Source of the DNA: Saccharothrix sp. NRRL B-16314
GTDB taxonomy: Bacteria > Actinomycetota > Actinomycetes > Mycobacteriales > Pseudonocardiaceae
Assembly: GCF_000716595.1 (NCBI RefSeq)
Contig: NZ_JNXC01000006.1
Location: 62,001-126,000 of the forward strand
DNA length: 64,000 nt
Direction of reading: 5' to 3'
A program made the translations under genes and the position numbers. Below the pieces are notes generated by a model, which saw only the letters and a list, made by a program, of their open reading frames with translations, was not told the DNA's origin and ran no database searches. The first letter of the stretch is position 1, and each line of letters opens with the position of its first letter. Shown here piece after piece: positions 50,921-63,800 of this stretch.

Positions 50921-51544
50921 TCAGGGGGTGACGAGAGCCTTCATCCGCTCCACCTCGTCGGTCTGGGAGACGGCCACGTCGTTGGCCATCTCCTCGACCC
51001 GCACGTCGGTGCCGGACGACAGCACCTCGATCGCCATCGTCACCGCGCCCTCGTGGTGGGCGATCATCAGCTGGAGGAACAGCCGGTCGAACTCCGCGCC
51101 GGTGGCGGCCTTCAGCGCCGCCATCTGCTCGGCGGTGGCCATGCCGGGCATGGACTCGTGGCTCACGTCCGGCAGCTCGGCGTTGTGGCCGTGCCCCGGA
51201 GCGGATTCGGCGTACTGCCGCTGCCACTGCTCCATCGCGCCGATCTCCGGCCCCTGCGTGTCGTGGATGCGCGAAGCCAAGCCGCGCACGGTCTGGTTCT
51301 GCGCGCGTTCGGCCGCCAGCGCCGACATCTCCAACGCCTGCTTGTGGTGCACGATCATCATGGCCACGTACTTCAGGTCGGCCTCGCTCGGCGCGACCCA
51401 CCGGTCGGTGCCGAAGTCGTCGGGCGACACCGTCTGCGCCTGCTCGCCCGGCCCTTGCGGCACGATGATCGACGGCTGGTCGTCGGCCGTGGACGAGCAA
51501 CCCGCCAGGACGGCCACCAACACCGCGACGAACACGATCCGCAT
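50921..51544 (-). CDS. DUF305 lipoprotein
   Basis: A 207-residue lipoprotein with signal VAVLVAVLAGCSS (Cys16). The DUF305 (ferritin-like) fold shows two Met/His-rich repeats: YVAMMIVHHKQALEMSALA and FLQLMIAHHEGAVTMAIEVL. These His/Met helices suggest copper or other metal binding outside the cell. GGGGG lies seven bases before ATG 51544. It is divergent from the LVIVD gene. Confidence 0.92.
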   Translation of the reverse strand: MRIVFVAVLVAVLAGCSSTADDQPSIIVPQGPGEQAQTVSPDDFGTDRWVAPSEADLKYVAMMIVHHKQALEMSALAAERAQNQTVRGLASRIHDTQGPEIGAMEQWQRQYAESAPGHGHNAELPDVSHESMPGMATAEQMAALKAATGAEFDRLFLQLMIAHHEGAVTMAIEVLSSGTDVRVEEMANDVAVSQTDEVERMKALVTP

Positions 51545-51694
51545 ACCGCTACCCCCTAGTGCGTCCAGTCGGCCGTCAACGTACCCGCCCGTCCGACCAG
51601 CGGGAAGTCGCAAAATTCCCGCCGATCAGCTCTGGTCTTTAGCCTTGCGAACGGGTAATACTGCGGCTCCTGCATGGTTGGAAGGGGAACCTGA

Positions 51695-53194
<1,500 letters not shown>

Positions 53195-53225
53195 CCCGCA
53201 CGGCCTGACCGGATCGACGCACCAC

Positions 53226-53259
53226 GAGGGGCCCGCCGCACACCAGCGGCGGGCCCCTC
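53226..53259 (+). terminator. Perfect 14-bp hairpin terminator
   Basis: GAGGGGCCCGCCGC and its complement with a 6-nt loop, 32 bases after the LVIVD stop. The rest of 53195-53429 is AT-richer and probably carries the promoter of the next gene (TAGGAT at 53380-53385). Confidence 0.8.
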
Positions 53260-53429
53260 CGTCTGCCCGTCAGCCGCACGGCGGCGTGTGAAGACTGCAT
53301 ATTCCCCCTTTTAACACCACATTCCCACGTTTCGATACTCCTTAGCGGTGAATTCGTCCACGCACTGACCGATTCCGCGTAGGATCTGGGACGATTCCTC
53401 TTCACGAATTCCTCGCGAGGAGTATTTCC

Positions 53430-54044
53430 ATGCCGGACATGACCCTCTACCGGGGTGAGCGCGACAATGTCTGGCCGGCTCCCGCCGTGCGCCTCATCTG
53501 GGGCGGTATGACCATTCGGGACCCGTGGCCCGGCGCGCGGCTGCCGAACCAGACAGCGACCGGCGCGTGGTCCGCGCTGTCGCGGGCGATCAGCAACGGC
53601 GGCGGTGGTCCGGCCGGGTTCTCGCACACCCTGCGCACGGCGGCCGTCCCCTACGGCCTGACGTTCGCCCGCACGCCGGTGCCGGTCGAGTCGGAGTCCG
53701 ACCACCACTACGTGATCACGATCCACCACGCGCGCACGTTCCTGCTGCGCTACGGCGGCGTCGGCGGCTGGACGCTGGGCGACGAGGTCCCGTGGGTGAC
53801 CGACCCGACCCTGGCCGACCAGGACTACGTGGTGCTGAACGGGCCGAGCGTGAGCCGGTCGACGGTCCTGGGCTACGGCCACTTCGCGGGCCCGCCGGAG
53901 GTCACCCTGTTCACCGATGTGCCGACGGGGTGGGTGACCTCGGTCAACGGCCTGCCCATCGGCGCGCGGGGTGTGCGCGTGTTGACGGATTCGGCGTTGT
54001 CCGAGGCGGAACGGGTCAGGCTGACGAAGCTGCGCCGACCGTAG
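53430..54044 (+). CDS. Unrecognised protein (204 aa)
   Basis: A 204-residue protein without signal peptide or membrane segment. GAGGAG seven bases before ATG 53430 and G/C-rich third positions support it. It opens MPDMTLYRGERDNVWP; later blocks are DHHYVITIHHARTFLLRYGGVGGW and VLNGPSVSRSTVLGYGHFAGPPEVTLFTDVPTGW. The early L-Y-R-G-E recalls the first motif of ADP-ribosyltransferase folds, but the Ser and Glu motifs are not clear, so no function is assigned. It is monocistronic with its own AT-richer promoter region. Confidence 0.6.
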   Translation: MPDMTLYRGERDNVWPAPAVRLIWGGMTIRDPWPGARLPNQTATGAWSALSRAISNGGGGPAGFSHTLRTAAVPYGLTFARTPVPVESESDHHYVITIHHARTFLLRYGGVGGWTLGDEVPWVTDPTLADQDYVVLNGPSVSRSTVLGYGHFAGPPEVTLFTDVPTGWVTSVNGLPIGARGVRVLTDSALSEAERVRLTKLRRP

Positions 54045-54444
54045 CGCCACGCCGCCAGGGGAACACCAGGCGCCGGGGAACACCGAGCGGCGCGGGCGTG
54101 CGCACCACCGAGCGGCACCACCGTCCGCACCGCCGCGGCCGGACCCGTGCCCGCGAACGGCGTGGCGCGCACGCCGGCGAACCAACCGGATCTGCCCGGA
54201 TCGGCGCACAGGGCTAGGCCGACGGCCTCAACCGACAACATCAACGGTCACCGTCCGGATCGCGCGACTGGGCCGTTGGGGCGAGTCGCGTTCGGAAAGG
54301 GATGAACCCCGGACCCGATTTCTGCAGAATTGCCAACCCGCCTTTCCGGACGGGGTAACGCGTTCCGATCCACCCCCGACATGGGGTTGTCACGTGACGG
54401 AAATGCCCCGAATACCGTTGAAACCCCACCAGAAGGGCAGATCC
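54045..54444. other. 400-bp gap, no gene seen
   Basis: Frames in this interval have poor codon use and no ribosome-binding sites. It contains short GC-rich direct repeats (ACCGAGCGGC at about 54082 and 54107) and, near 54387-54415, a plausible but weak promoter for the secreted NHL-like gene. Confidence 0.4.
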
Positions 54445-56697
54445 ATGGTTCACCCCCGAAGATCCCTAGCGCTGGCCACGGTCGGTGCGCTGCTCCTCCC
54501 CTTCGTCGTCGGTGTGCCGTCGGCCTCGGCCGCACCCGTCCCCGGCGAGGACGTCCTCTACACGTTGGACGCGGACTTCGACCAGGGCGTGCTCCAGGAC
54601 GTCAACCACGACGCCCCGAACAACGACCAGCTCCAGCTGAGCCGCCAGAGCGTGTTCTTCCCGTTCGTCAACGTCGCAGCCTCCGCGCGCGGCACGATGG
54701 TCCGGATCGACGTCGACACCGGCGAGATCGTCGGCGAGTGGCTGTCCGCGCCGGAAGGCCGTGGGCGCAACCCGTCCCGCACGACCGTGGACAAGCTCGG
54801 CAACACCTGGCTGTCCAACCGGAACGAGGACACCGGCGGCCAGGGCTCGGTCGCCCGCGTCGGCGTGATCCGGGGCGGCACCCGGGCGAACGCCGACGGC
54901 ACGGCCAACCCCGCCGGCGACTACCTGAAGGGTCCGTTCGGCTACAACACCTGCGCCGACCGCGACGGTGACGGCCTGATCGCCACGTCGCGCGGTCTCG
55001 GCGACATCCGGCCGTGGACCAACGCGGGCGGCGTGGACTCGGACGGCGGCGTCGACACCGCGGCCGACGAGTGCCTGATCACCTACAGCCGGGTCGCGGG
55101 CACCAACACCCGCACGGTCGCCGTGGACGCGGACAACAACCTGTGGACCGGCGGCTCCAACACGCAGCACCAGCTGATCTCCGGCGCCGACGGGACGCCG
55201 CTGTCCGCCCCGGTGAGCTTCGGGTGCGGCGGTTACGGCGGCCTGGTCGACAAGGCGGGCACGTTGTGGTCCGCCCGGTTCGGGGCGAACCTGCTGCGGT
55301 ACGAGCCGGACACCGCCACGGGTGCCTGCCTCGACACCACGCACGGCGACTACGGCCTCGGCATGGACCCGGTGACCGGCGAGATCTGGCACACCCAGGT
55401 CAACTCCGGCAACACGGTCAAGTTGGACCCGGCGGGCACCATCCTCGGCACGTTCCCGCACGGCCACTCGCGCGCGCAGGGCGTCGCGGTCGACATGGAC
55501 GGCAACGTGTGGGTCGCCCACGCGCTCGACTTCGGCACCATGACCGTCGGCCACCTGCGCACCGACGGCACGTTCGTCGGCAACGTGACCCTGCCGGGTG
55601 GCAACGGCCCCACCGGTGTCGCGGTCGACACCAACGGCAAGGTGTGGGTCACCAACATCCACTCCAACAACGCGCAGCGCATCGACCCGAACGCCGGTCC
55701 GGTGGGCGGCGGCGGGTTCCCCGTGGGCGCGGTCGACCTGACCGTCGACCTCGGCGCGGGCGCCGGACCGTACAACTACAGCGACATGACCGGGTCGGTG
55801 CTCGGTGAGATCACCGCGCCGGTCGGCACGTGGTCGGTGGTGCAGGACGGCGGCGTCGCGGGGCAGACCTGGGGCACCGTCACCTGGAACACCGAGGCCG
55901 AGGGCAGCGTGCCCGCGGGCACGTCGATCACGGTGGAGGCGCGCACGTCCGACACCGAGGCGGGCCTGGCCGGCGAGACGTTCACGCCGGTGTCGAACGG
56001 GGTGAAGTTCGCCCGGGTCGGCCGGTACATCGAGGTGCGGGCGACGTTGACCGCGAACCCGTCCGGTGACACGCCGGTGCTGTCGGACCTGCGGATCAGG
56101 ACGTCGGAGCGGACCGGCGTGTTCTCCTGCCAGGCGACCGCGCTGAACCTGGCCGGGATCATCGTGGCCCGCGCCAACCCGCCGGACGTGCCGTGCGTGG
56201 ACGACTCCAAGACGGTGGCCAACGTCAACCTGTCCTCGGGCATCCTGAACGTGCGGGCGAACGCGTTGACCGCGAAGACCGACCAGACCCCGGACGACCT
56301 GCTCGCCACGCCGCCGGCGCCCGGTGACGGCTCGTCGGCCAGTGCCAGGGTCGAGTACACCCGCATCTCCACCCTGCTGGTGAACATCGAGGTGGGCGTG
56401 ATCGAGGCGAGCGCGTCGGTGACGTGCGACGCGGCGATGAACCCCGTGTTCGCGGGCAAGTCGCGGATCGCGAGCCTGCGGATCAACGGGCTGGCGGTGG
56501 ACGTGGGCAGCGCGCCGCTGACCATCCCGCTGGTGATCGGCTCGTTGCAGTTGAACAGCACCACGATCACGGCGGACAGCGTCGTGCAGCGGGCGTTCGC
56601 GTTGGACACCCTGCTGACCGACGTGGTGCTCGGTGAGGCGAAGGCGAACGTGGAGCCGTTGCCGCGCGAGCCCGGCGGCAGCCCCTGCCGGGTCTGA
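54445..56697 (+). CDS. Large secreted NHL/Vgb-like propeller with C-terminal choice-of-anchor P-like domain
   Basis: A 750-residue exported protein; signal ends SASAA near 30. Residues ~60-440 form a six-bladed propeller of the Vgb/NHL type with repeats such as RTTVDKLGNTWLSNR, RTVAVDADNNLWTGG, QGVAVDMDGNVWVAH and TGVAVDTNGKVWVTN. The C-terminal ~190 residues (FSCQATALNLAGIIVARANPPDVPC to RAFALDTLLTDVVLGEAKANVEP) resemble the choice-of-anchor P domain of actinobacterial surface proteins. AAGGG eight bases before ATG 54445. Ligand unknown. Confidence 0.7.
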   Translation: MVHPRRSLALATVGALLLPFVVGVPSASAAPVPGEDVLYTLDADFDQGVLQDVNHDAPNNDQLQLSRQSVFFPFVNVAASARGTMVRIDVDTGEIVGEWLSAPEGRGRNPSRTTVDKLGNTWLSNRNEDTGGQGSVARVGVIRGGTRANADGTANPAGDYLKGPFGYNTCADRDGDGLIATSRGLGDIRPWTNAGGVDSDGGVDTAADECLITYSRVAGTNTRTVAVDADNNLWTGGSNTQHQLISGADGTPLSAPVSFGCGGYGGLVDKAGTLWSARFGANLLRYEPDTATGACLDTTHGDYGLGMDPVTGEIWHTQVNSGNTVKLDPAGTILGTFPHGHSRAQGVAVDMDGNVWVAHALDFGTMTVGHLRTDGTFVGNVTLPGGNGPTGVAVDTNGKVWVTNIHSNNAQRIDPNAGPVGGGGFPVGAVDLTVDLGAGAGPYNYSDMTGSVLGEITAPVGTWSVVQDGGVAGQTWGTVTWNTEAEGSVPAGTSITVEARTSDTEAGLAGETFTPVSNGVKFARVGRYIEVRATLTANPSGDTPVLSDLRIRTSERTGVFSCQATALNLAGIIVARANPPDVPCVDDSKTVANVNLSSGILNVRANALTAKTDQTPDDLLATPPAPGDGSSASARVEYTRISTLLVNIEVGVIEASASVTCDAAMNPVFAGKSRIASLRINGLAVDVGSAPLTIPLVIGSLQLNSTTITADSVVQRAFALDTLLTDVVLGEAKANVEPLPREPGGSPCRV

Positions 56698-56815
56698 GTT
56701 CCTGCTCCGCCGGTGGCCGTGTGTGACGCGGCTGCCGGCGGAGTCGCTTGTGGACTGAGAAGCTACCCCCGTCAAGGCGAGGGACTCTCAGTTCGGTGCG
56801 GGTAGCGTCCCGCCC

Positions 56816-57268
56816 ATGGTTGATTCGGGTCGCACCCGCCGCTGGCCGGCGTACGCGGTGGCGGCACTGTTCCTCGGGTACGCCGCGGGGAAGGCCGTGT
56901 TCGCCGCACAGGCCCGCCTGGGATTCCCGGGCGGGCCTCCGGTGTCCGCGGCCGAGGCCGAGGCGTACTTCCTGGACCCCGCCACGGCGCAGTGGTTCGC
57001 CACCGCGTCCGGTGTGGCGGGCGCGTGCATCGCCCTCGCCACCGTCACGCCGTGGGGGCGCAGGGTGCCGAGGACGTTGATGTTGTTGGCGCTGGCCGGG
57101 ATGGCGTTCGCCGTCGTCGGCGGCGCGGGGATCATGGCCCTGGACGGGTTCATCGGCCTGGGCGTGGGCTGGCGGTGGTACCACGGCGTACTCGGACTCG
57201 TGGTGGGCGCGCTGTTCCTGGAAATGGTGCGGTCCTACATCGTGGTGACGCGACGTGTCACGACCTGA
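56816..57268 (+). CDS. Small four-helix membrane protein
   Basis: A 150-residue protein with about four membrane segments (AYAVAALFLGYAAGKAVF, GVAGACIALATV, LALAGMAFAVVGGAGIMAL, GVLGLVVGALFLEM), DUF3995-like in layout. It overlaps the following membrane protein gene by 14 bases and shares its design, so the pair probably works together. A 7-bp dyad (ACTGAGA...TCTCAGT, about 56754-56793) lies upstream. Function unknown. Confidence 0.65.
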   Translation: MVDSGRTRRWPAYAVAALFLGYAAGKAVFAAQARLGFPGGPPVSAAEAEAYFLDPATAQWFATASGVAGACIALATVTPWGRRVPRTLMLLALAGMAFAVVGGAGIMALDGFIGLGVGWRWYHGVLGLVVGALFLEMVRSYIVVTRRVTT

Positions 57269-57770
57269 TCGGGCCCGCTTCGGCGCTTACGGCGCGGCGG
57301 TGTGCGCGGCGGCGTACGGGTCGATGAAGCTCGCCCAAGCGCTGGGCGCGAACGCGTTGGCGGACAAGGACCCGCTGCCACCGCACCTGCGCGAGAGGTT
57401 GCTCGCGCGAGACCCGCTCTTCGTGGCGAGTCACTGGGTGCTGGCCGGCGCGGCGGTCGTCGGTGTCGTGGTCGCGCTCGCCACCGTGCGGCCGTGGGGT
57501 GCGGTCGTACCGCGCCGGCTGCTGATCCTGATCGCCTGGACACTGGGTGTCTTCATGATCGTCCGGTCGGTCGGGCTGGTGGGGTTCGGCTTCGTCGGTG
57601 ACGCGCTCGTGCTGACCGGCGTCCGCCCGCCTCCGGCCGGACACGCGGACCTGGCCCGCACCCTGGCGTGGTGGGACCTGTTGCTGTGGTCGCCCTTCTT
57701 CTTGTCGTGGGGCGTCTGCTGGGCAACGGCCGGGTGGCGGCTCGGCAAGCGCGACCGGCGCACCCCGTAG
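57255..57770 (+). CDS. Small four-helix membrane protein, DUF3995-like
   Basis: A 171-residue protein with four membrane segments and the same order of blocks as its upstream neighbour (AVCAAAYGSMKLAQALG; HWVLAGAAVVGVVVALATVRPWG; LLILIAWTLGVFMIV). GTG 57255 lies inside the end of the previous gene. Function unknown. Confidence 0.65.
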   Translation: MSRPDRARFGAYGAAVCAAAYGSMKLAQALGANALADKDPLPPHLRERLLARDPLFVASHWVLAGAAVVGVVVALATVRPWGAVVPRRLLILIAWTLGVFMIVRSVGLVGFGFVGDALVLTGVRPPPAGHADLARTLAWWDLLLWSPFFLSWGVCWATAGWRLGKRDRRTP

Positions 57771-57782
57771 TCGGGACGCGCC

Positions 57783-57812
57783 GGGAGGTTCGCCGGGTGC
57801 ACCCGACCTCCC
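57783..57812. terminator. Hairpin terminator between membrane protein gene and NRPS
   Basis: GGGAGGT pairs with ACCTCCC and the inner CGGGT pairs with ACCCG; the two stems are separated by a small bulge. Confidence 0.55.
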
Positions 57813-57817
57813 CGAAG

Positions 57818-60800
57818 TCACTGGAGCGTTCGCCACTCGGCCTCCAGTGAATCGATGTCCTCCTGGGACAGCGACACCAACGGCAGGTCTGACGGCGTGT
57901 ACCCGCCCGCTTCGGGCCTCTCGGCGTGCCGGGCGATCCCCTCCAGCGCCCGCGACCACCTCTCGGCGAGGCGACGGACCTCCTCGTCGGAGAACAGGGC
58001 GGCAGGCCAGGTCCAGGTGGCGGTCAGCCGAGGTCCGCCGGCGTCTTCCCGGACGAGCACATCGAGTTCGAGCGCGTGCGACAGCGGCGTGCCGGGGCTC
58101 GCCGGTGCACCGAGGGGCGGTGCACCGGCGAGCGGCGCCCACTCCGGCTCGGCACCCGCCGGGGAGCCGAACCGACCGAGGTAGTTGACCAGGACCTGCG
58201 GGCTGTCCAGGGCGGAGAGCCGCGGCCCGGCGACCGGGTCGAGGTAGCGCAGCAGACCGAAGCCGAGACCGTTGCGCGGCACCGATCGCAGCTGTTCCTT
58301 GAGCAGGCGCAGCACAGTGCCGACGATCGGTCCCCCGGCGGCGAACTCGTCGAAGTCCACCGGTCCCGGGGTGAGCCGGACCGGGTACATCGTGGTGAAC
58401 CAGCCGACGGTCCGGCTCACGTCCACGCCCTCCGCGATGTCCTCGGCGATGTCCTCGCGGCCGTGCCCCTCCAGGTCCACCAGCAGGTCCGGCCGGTCCA
58501 GCCGGGACCCCACGGCCACGGCCAGCGCGGTCAGCAGGATGTCGTCGACCCTCACGTGGTACGCCTTCGCCACCGTCGTCAGCAACGACTCGGTGCGGTC
58601 GGCCGGCAGGACGTGGGTGTGGCTGCGAGCAGTGGCGGCGACATCGCGCGTGCGGTCCAACGGCTTGCCCGCCAGCGGTGTCGCGCCTGGTCGCAACACG
58701 TCGAGCCAGTACGGCAACTCGGCCCGGCCCGCCTCGGCGGCAGTGCGCAGCACGCTTGACCACCGCCGCAGCGAGGTGCCCACCTCGGGCAGTTCCGGTT
58801 CGCGGCCCGCCCGCACCGCTTCCACAGCGGCCCGCAGGTCCGGCAGCAGGATGCGCCAGGACACGCCGTCCACCACGAGGTGATGGGCCATGATCAGCAG
58901 CCGGCCGGGGCGGTCCGGGCACCCCGTGTCGAACCACACGAACTGGAGCATCACCCCGTCCCGCGCCGACAGCCGCTCACGGGCGGCGTCCGCGTGGCGC
59001 CTGATGGCCTCGTCACTGGCCTGCTCGCCCAGTCCGGTGAGGTCCACCCGCCGCACGACGGCCTCCGCCCCGACCGTCCCGACCGGGTCGATCGTGAGGG
59101 TGAACGGCAGGTCGAGCCGCATCCGCAGCGCGTCGTGGTGGTCGAGCAGGGCCTGCACCGCGCCGGTGAGGTCGGTCTGCCGGAGCGATGCGGGCACCGC
59201 GACGAGCACGGCCTGGTGGATGCCGTCGAGCGGGCCGCCGAGATCGCGCCACCAGCGCACGATCGGGGTCGGCTCGACCTCGCCGGTGGCGACGTCGTCG
59301 ACCGGTTCGGCGGAGCCCGTGTCCTTGTTCGCCCGGCCGGCCGCGAGCTGTGCCAGCCGCTCGACGGTCTTGTGCGCGAAGATGTCCTTGGGCATCAGGT
59401 CGAGGCCAGCCTGCCGTGCCCGGGCGACGAGCTGGATGGACACGATGCTGTCGCCGCCCATCTCGAAGAAGCTGTCCGTCAGGCCCACCTCGGTCACACC
59501 GAGCAGGTCGCCGAACAACCCGCGCAGCAAGGTCTCCTCCGGCCCGCCGGATGCCTCCGGCCCGGTCGCGCGCGCCCGTTCCGGTCGCGGCAACGCCTTG
59601 CGGTCGAGCTTTCCGCCGGCGGACAGCGGAAGGGATTCCAGCGACACGATCGTCGACGGCACCATGTAGTCCGGCAACCGTTCGGCCACCCAGTCGCGCA
59701 CCGCGGTCACGTCGTCCAGCGCGGGCACGACGTACCCCACGAGCCCGCGCACGCCCGGCTGGTCCTCGCGCACGACCGCGACCGCGGCGACCACTCCCGG
59801 GGCGCTCGCCAGCACGGACTCGACCTCGCCGAGCTCGATCCGGAATCCGCGGAGCTTGACCTGCTCGTCGATCCGGCCGAGGTACTCCAGGTCACCCGTC
59901 CTGTTGTGGCGCGCGAGGTCGCCGGTGCGGTAGAGCCGGCCGCCAGGCCCGCCGAACGGGTCGGCGACGAACCGGGTCGCGGTGAGTCCCGGCCGGCGCA
60001 GGTATCCCCGCGCCAGCTGGGCGCCGCCGATGTAGAGCTCACCGGCCACACCTGGCGGCACCGGGCGCAGAGCCGAGTCCAGCACGTACAGCTGGGTGTT
60101 GAACGTCGGCCGTCCGACCGGCACAGCTCCGGTGGGCGTCGCCTGCCCCGGGTCGAGCCGGTACGCAGCACAGCCCACCGTCGCCTCGGTCGGACCGTAC
60201 TCGTTGATCACCGCGGCGTCCGGGTGCCGTCGGCGCCACTCGGTCAACGACTCGCCCAGCAGCTGCTCGCCGCCGACGACGAGTTCGCGGGACGGCGAGA
60301 CCGAACCCTGCTCCAGGGTCAGCAACGGCAGGTGGGACGGGGTGACCTTGCTGAAGCCCGGCTCCGGGCCGGGCTCGTCGATCTCGGCGACGACGATCCG
60401 GCCGCCGTTGATCAGCGGGCCGTAGAGAGTGGTCACCGCCATGTCGAAGGACACCGGTCCGTGCAGCAACGCCTGCCCGGCAAGGGATTCGTAGCTCTCC
60501 TTGGCGTAGTCGAGGTACTGGGCCAGCGAACGGTGCTCGACGGCCACGCCTTTGGGACGTCCGGTCGACCCGGACGTGTAGATCACGTAGGCGATGTCGG
60601 ACTCGTGGCGGCGCACGCCGGACGGGTTGCCCGCCGGGCATCCCGCGATCGCTTCGCGCACGTCCGGCTCGTCCACCACGAGCGTCCGCACACCCGCGTC
60701 GGGCAAGCTGTCGGTGAAGGCCCGTGTGGTGAGCACGAGCACCGGGCGGGCGTCGGAGAGCATGAACGTGAGCCGCTCGCCCGGGTACTCCGGATCCACC

Positions 60801-63800
60801 GGCAGGTATCCCCCACCGGCCTTGAGCACCGCGAGAACCGCCACGACCAGGTCGGCCGACCGGGGCAGCGCGAGCGCCACAAGCCGTTCCGGCCCGACAC
60901 CTTCGGCGATCAGGAGGTGCGCCAGGTGGTTCGCCCGTTCGTTGAGCTCGCCATAGCTGATCCCGACACCGTCCGCCTCCACCGCGGGCGCGCCGGGCCT
61001 GCGTGCGGCCTGCGCTTCGAACGTCTCGGTGACCAGCGTGGCCGGCCGGGGCCTGGCGGTGTCGTTGAAGTCCCGGACCCAGCGCTCCCGCTCGCCGGGC
61101 TCCAGCACGTCGATCCGGTCGATCGGCTGGTCCGGCTCGACCACCACGGCCTTGAGCACGCGCAGGAACCTGCGGGCCATCGCTTCGGCGGTCGCCGGTT
61201 CGAACAGGTCGAGGCTGTACTCCAGCCGGCACCGGATCCCCTGCTCCGGGTCTTCCTCGAAGCCGAACAGCAGGTCCACCTTGGCGCTGCGCGGATCGAT
61301 CTGGTACGGCTCAGCCGCGAGGCCGGGCAGCGACACGGTCTCCGTCGTCGCCTGCTGCACGTCGAGCATCACCTGGAACAGCGGGTTGCGGCCGAGCGAG
61401 CGCTCCGGGTTGAGGGCTTCCACCAGCCGGTGGAACGGCACGTCCCGGTTGGCGTAGGCGCCGAGGTCGGACTCCCGGATCCGGTCGAGCAGCTCGCCGA
61501 AGCCCGGCGACCCACCGGTGTCGGTCCGGAACACCAACGTGTTGATGAAGCAGCCGATGACGTCGTCGAGCGCGTCTTCGGTGCGGCCGGTGACCGCCAT
61601 GCCGAGGGGGATGTCCGTGCCCGCGCCGAGCCGGGTCAGCAACGTCGCCACCACGCCACGCAGCACCATGAACATGCTCGCCCGGTGGTCCAGGGCCAGC
61701 TGCGCGAGCGCGCGGTGCGTGCCGGGGTCGATCTCGAAGCGAACGGTGCCGCCCGTGTAGTCGCGGTCGACCTGCCTCGGGAAGTCCGTCGGAAGTGGCA
61801 GTTCGTCGGGGATTCCGGCGAGCGCGTCGCGCCAGTAAGTCAGCTGACGGCCCAGCGGGCTGTTCGCGTCGCGCTCATCACCGAGCACTTCCCGTTGCCA
61901 CAGCGCGTAGTCCGCGTACTGCAACTCCAACGGCGGGAACGCGGGCGACCGGCCTTCGGTCCGTGCGGCGTAGGCGGTCGCGAAGTCGCGCGCGAGCGGC
62001 GCCAGCGACCAGCCGTCACCGGCGATGTGGTGCAGGATCAGCAACAACACGTGGTCGGTCGGCGAGACGCACAACAGGTGCCCTCGGATCGGCAGCTCGG
62101 TGCTCAGGTCGAATCCGGTCGACGCCGCGGCGGTGACGGCCGCGTCGAGACCGGGCTCATCGACGTCCACAGTGGACAGAGCGCCACCGGCACCGGCGGG
62201 CTGGAGGATCCGTTGGTACGGCGTGCCGTCATCGTCGGGGAAGACGGTTCGCAGGCTCTCGTGACGGCGGATCACATCCGTCAACGCCTCGGCCACCGCG
62301 TCCCGGTCCAGGCAGCCACGCAGCCGCAGCGCGAGACCGGTGTTGTACATGCCGCTCGCACCCTCGGTGCGGTTCATGAACCAGAGTCCGCCCTGCAACA
62401 GCGACAGCGGCATCCGGGTGGGCCGTTCCCGCGGGGCGAGGCGCGGCACCGCCGTGGTGGCCAGCGCGACCACCTCGGCCAGCGCGGCCACCGTCCGCCG
62501 CTCGAACACGGTTCGCAGCGAGATGTCCACACCGAACTCGGTCTTCATCCGGCCCGCCAGCCGGATCGCGGTCAGCGACTGACCTCCGAGCTCGAAGAAG
62601 TCGTCGTCCGGGCCGGTCTCGGCGAGCCCCAGCACCTCCGCCACCAGCCGGCACAGCCGCGCTTCCCGCTCGTCGCGTGGCGCCCGCAACACCGACCCGT
62701 CGCTCGCCGGCTCCCGGGGCGCGGCGCGATCGACGTCACCGATCGGGGTCAGCGCGGTGGTGTCCGGTGGCTGTTCCGCGATGACCGTGATCACGCCGTC
62801 CGGTCCGCACATCGCCGTGACGCCGGTCGCGTACATCCGCCGCCCAGGCCGGCCACACGGGTCGGCGACCACGGTGGTCGCCGTGCGGGCGGGGTCACCC
62901 AGGACGGCGTCCGGGGCAAGGGCCTCGGTCAGGTACAACCGTCCTGGCACTGCCGGTGGCACCGGACGCATGGCGGCGTCGAGAACGTAGGCACCCTCCG
63001 CCAAGGACTCGGCGGTCCACGGCGGCGCGGCCGGCGGCACGTCGAACCGGTCGCGAAGGTCTTCCGGCAACGGGTCGTCGCCGAGGACGACCTGCCGGAG
63101 CACCCCGGCCGCCCCGGCCGCGAGCACCCGGGCCAGCAGAGGCGCGCCGACGTGTGCCACGGTGACGCCGTCGTCGGCGATCAAGTCGGCCAGGTATGCC
63201 GGATCCGACCGCAGCGCCGGGTCGGCGATCACCGACGTGGCGCCGCAGGTCAGCGCCAGCATGGGTTCCCAGGCCGACGGCGCCCAGTCGCCGGGGACGC
63301 GGTACAGCACACGGTCCCGGGGATCGATCCGGCAGCGCAGCGACAACAGGTCCAGCCGAGCCAAGGCGGTCGCGTGGGAGACGACCACGAGCCGGCCTGC
63401 GTCATCCGGCCTGTAGTCGAGGTACGCGGGACTGGCGGCCGACAGCGGGGCGAGCCGGTCCGCGTCCGTGACCGGCGTCGGGTCGTAATGGGCCCACGGA
63501 TCGGCCATGTCCACGATCCGGGTGCCGTCCGGCAGGTCCGGCACCAGGCCAGATCCGGTGACGATCGCGATGCCGGGTGCGGCGGCGGCCAGCAAGGCCG
63601 CGTTGCGTTCAGCGTCCCCGGCTGGGTTCACCAGCAGGAAGGCCGCACCGGCCCGCTGCACCGCGAGCAGGGCGAGCACCTGGTCCGGAGAGGCGGTGCC
63701 GACGACTGCCACCACGTCGCCCGGTCCGGCACCTCGGTCGACAAGCAGCCGGGCGAGCCGATTCGCGTCGCGGTCGAGCTCGGCGCGGCTGACCGCGGTC

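Noticed and set aside
53873..54244. Leftward 123-codon frame after the 53430 gene
   Set aside because: Half of it is antisense to the 53430 gene, and there is no ribosome-binding site or recognisable product.
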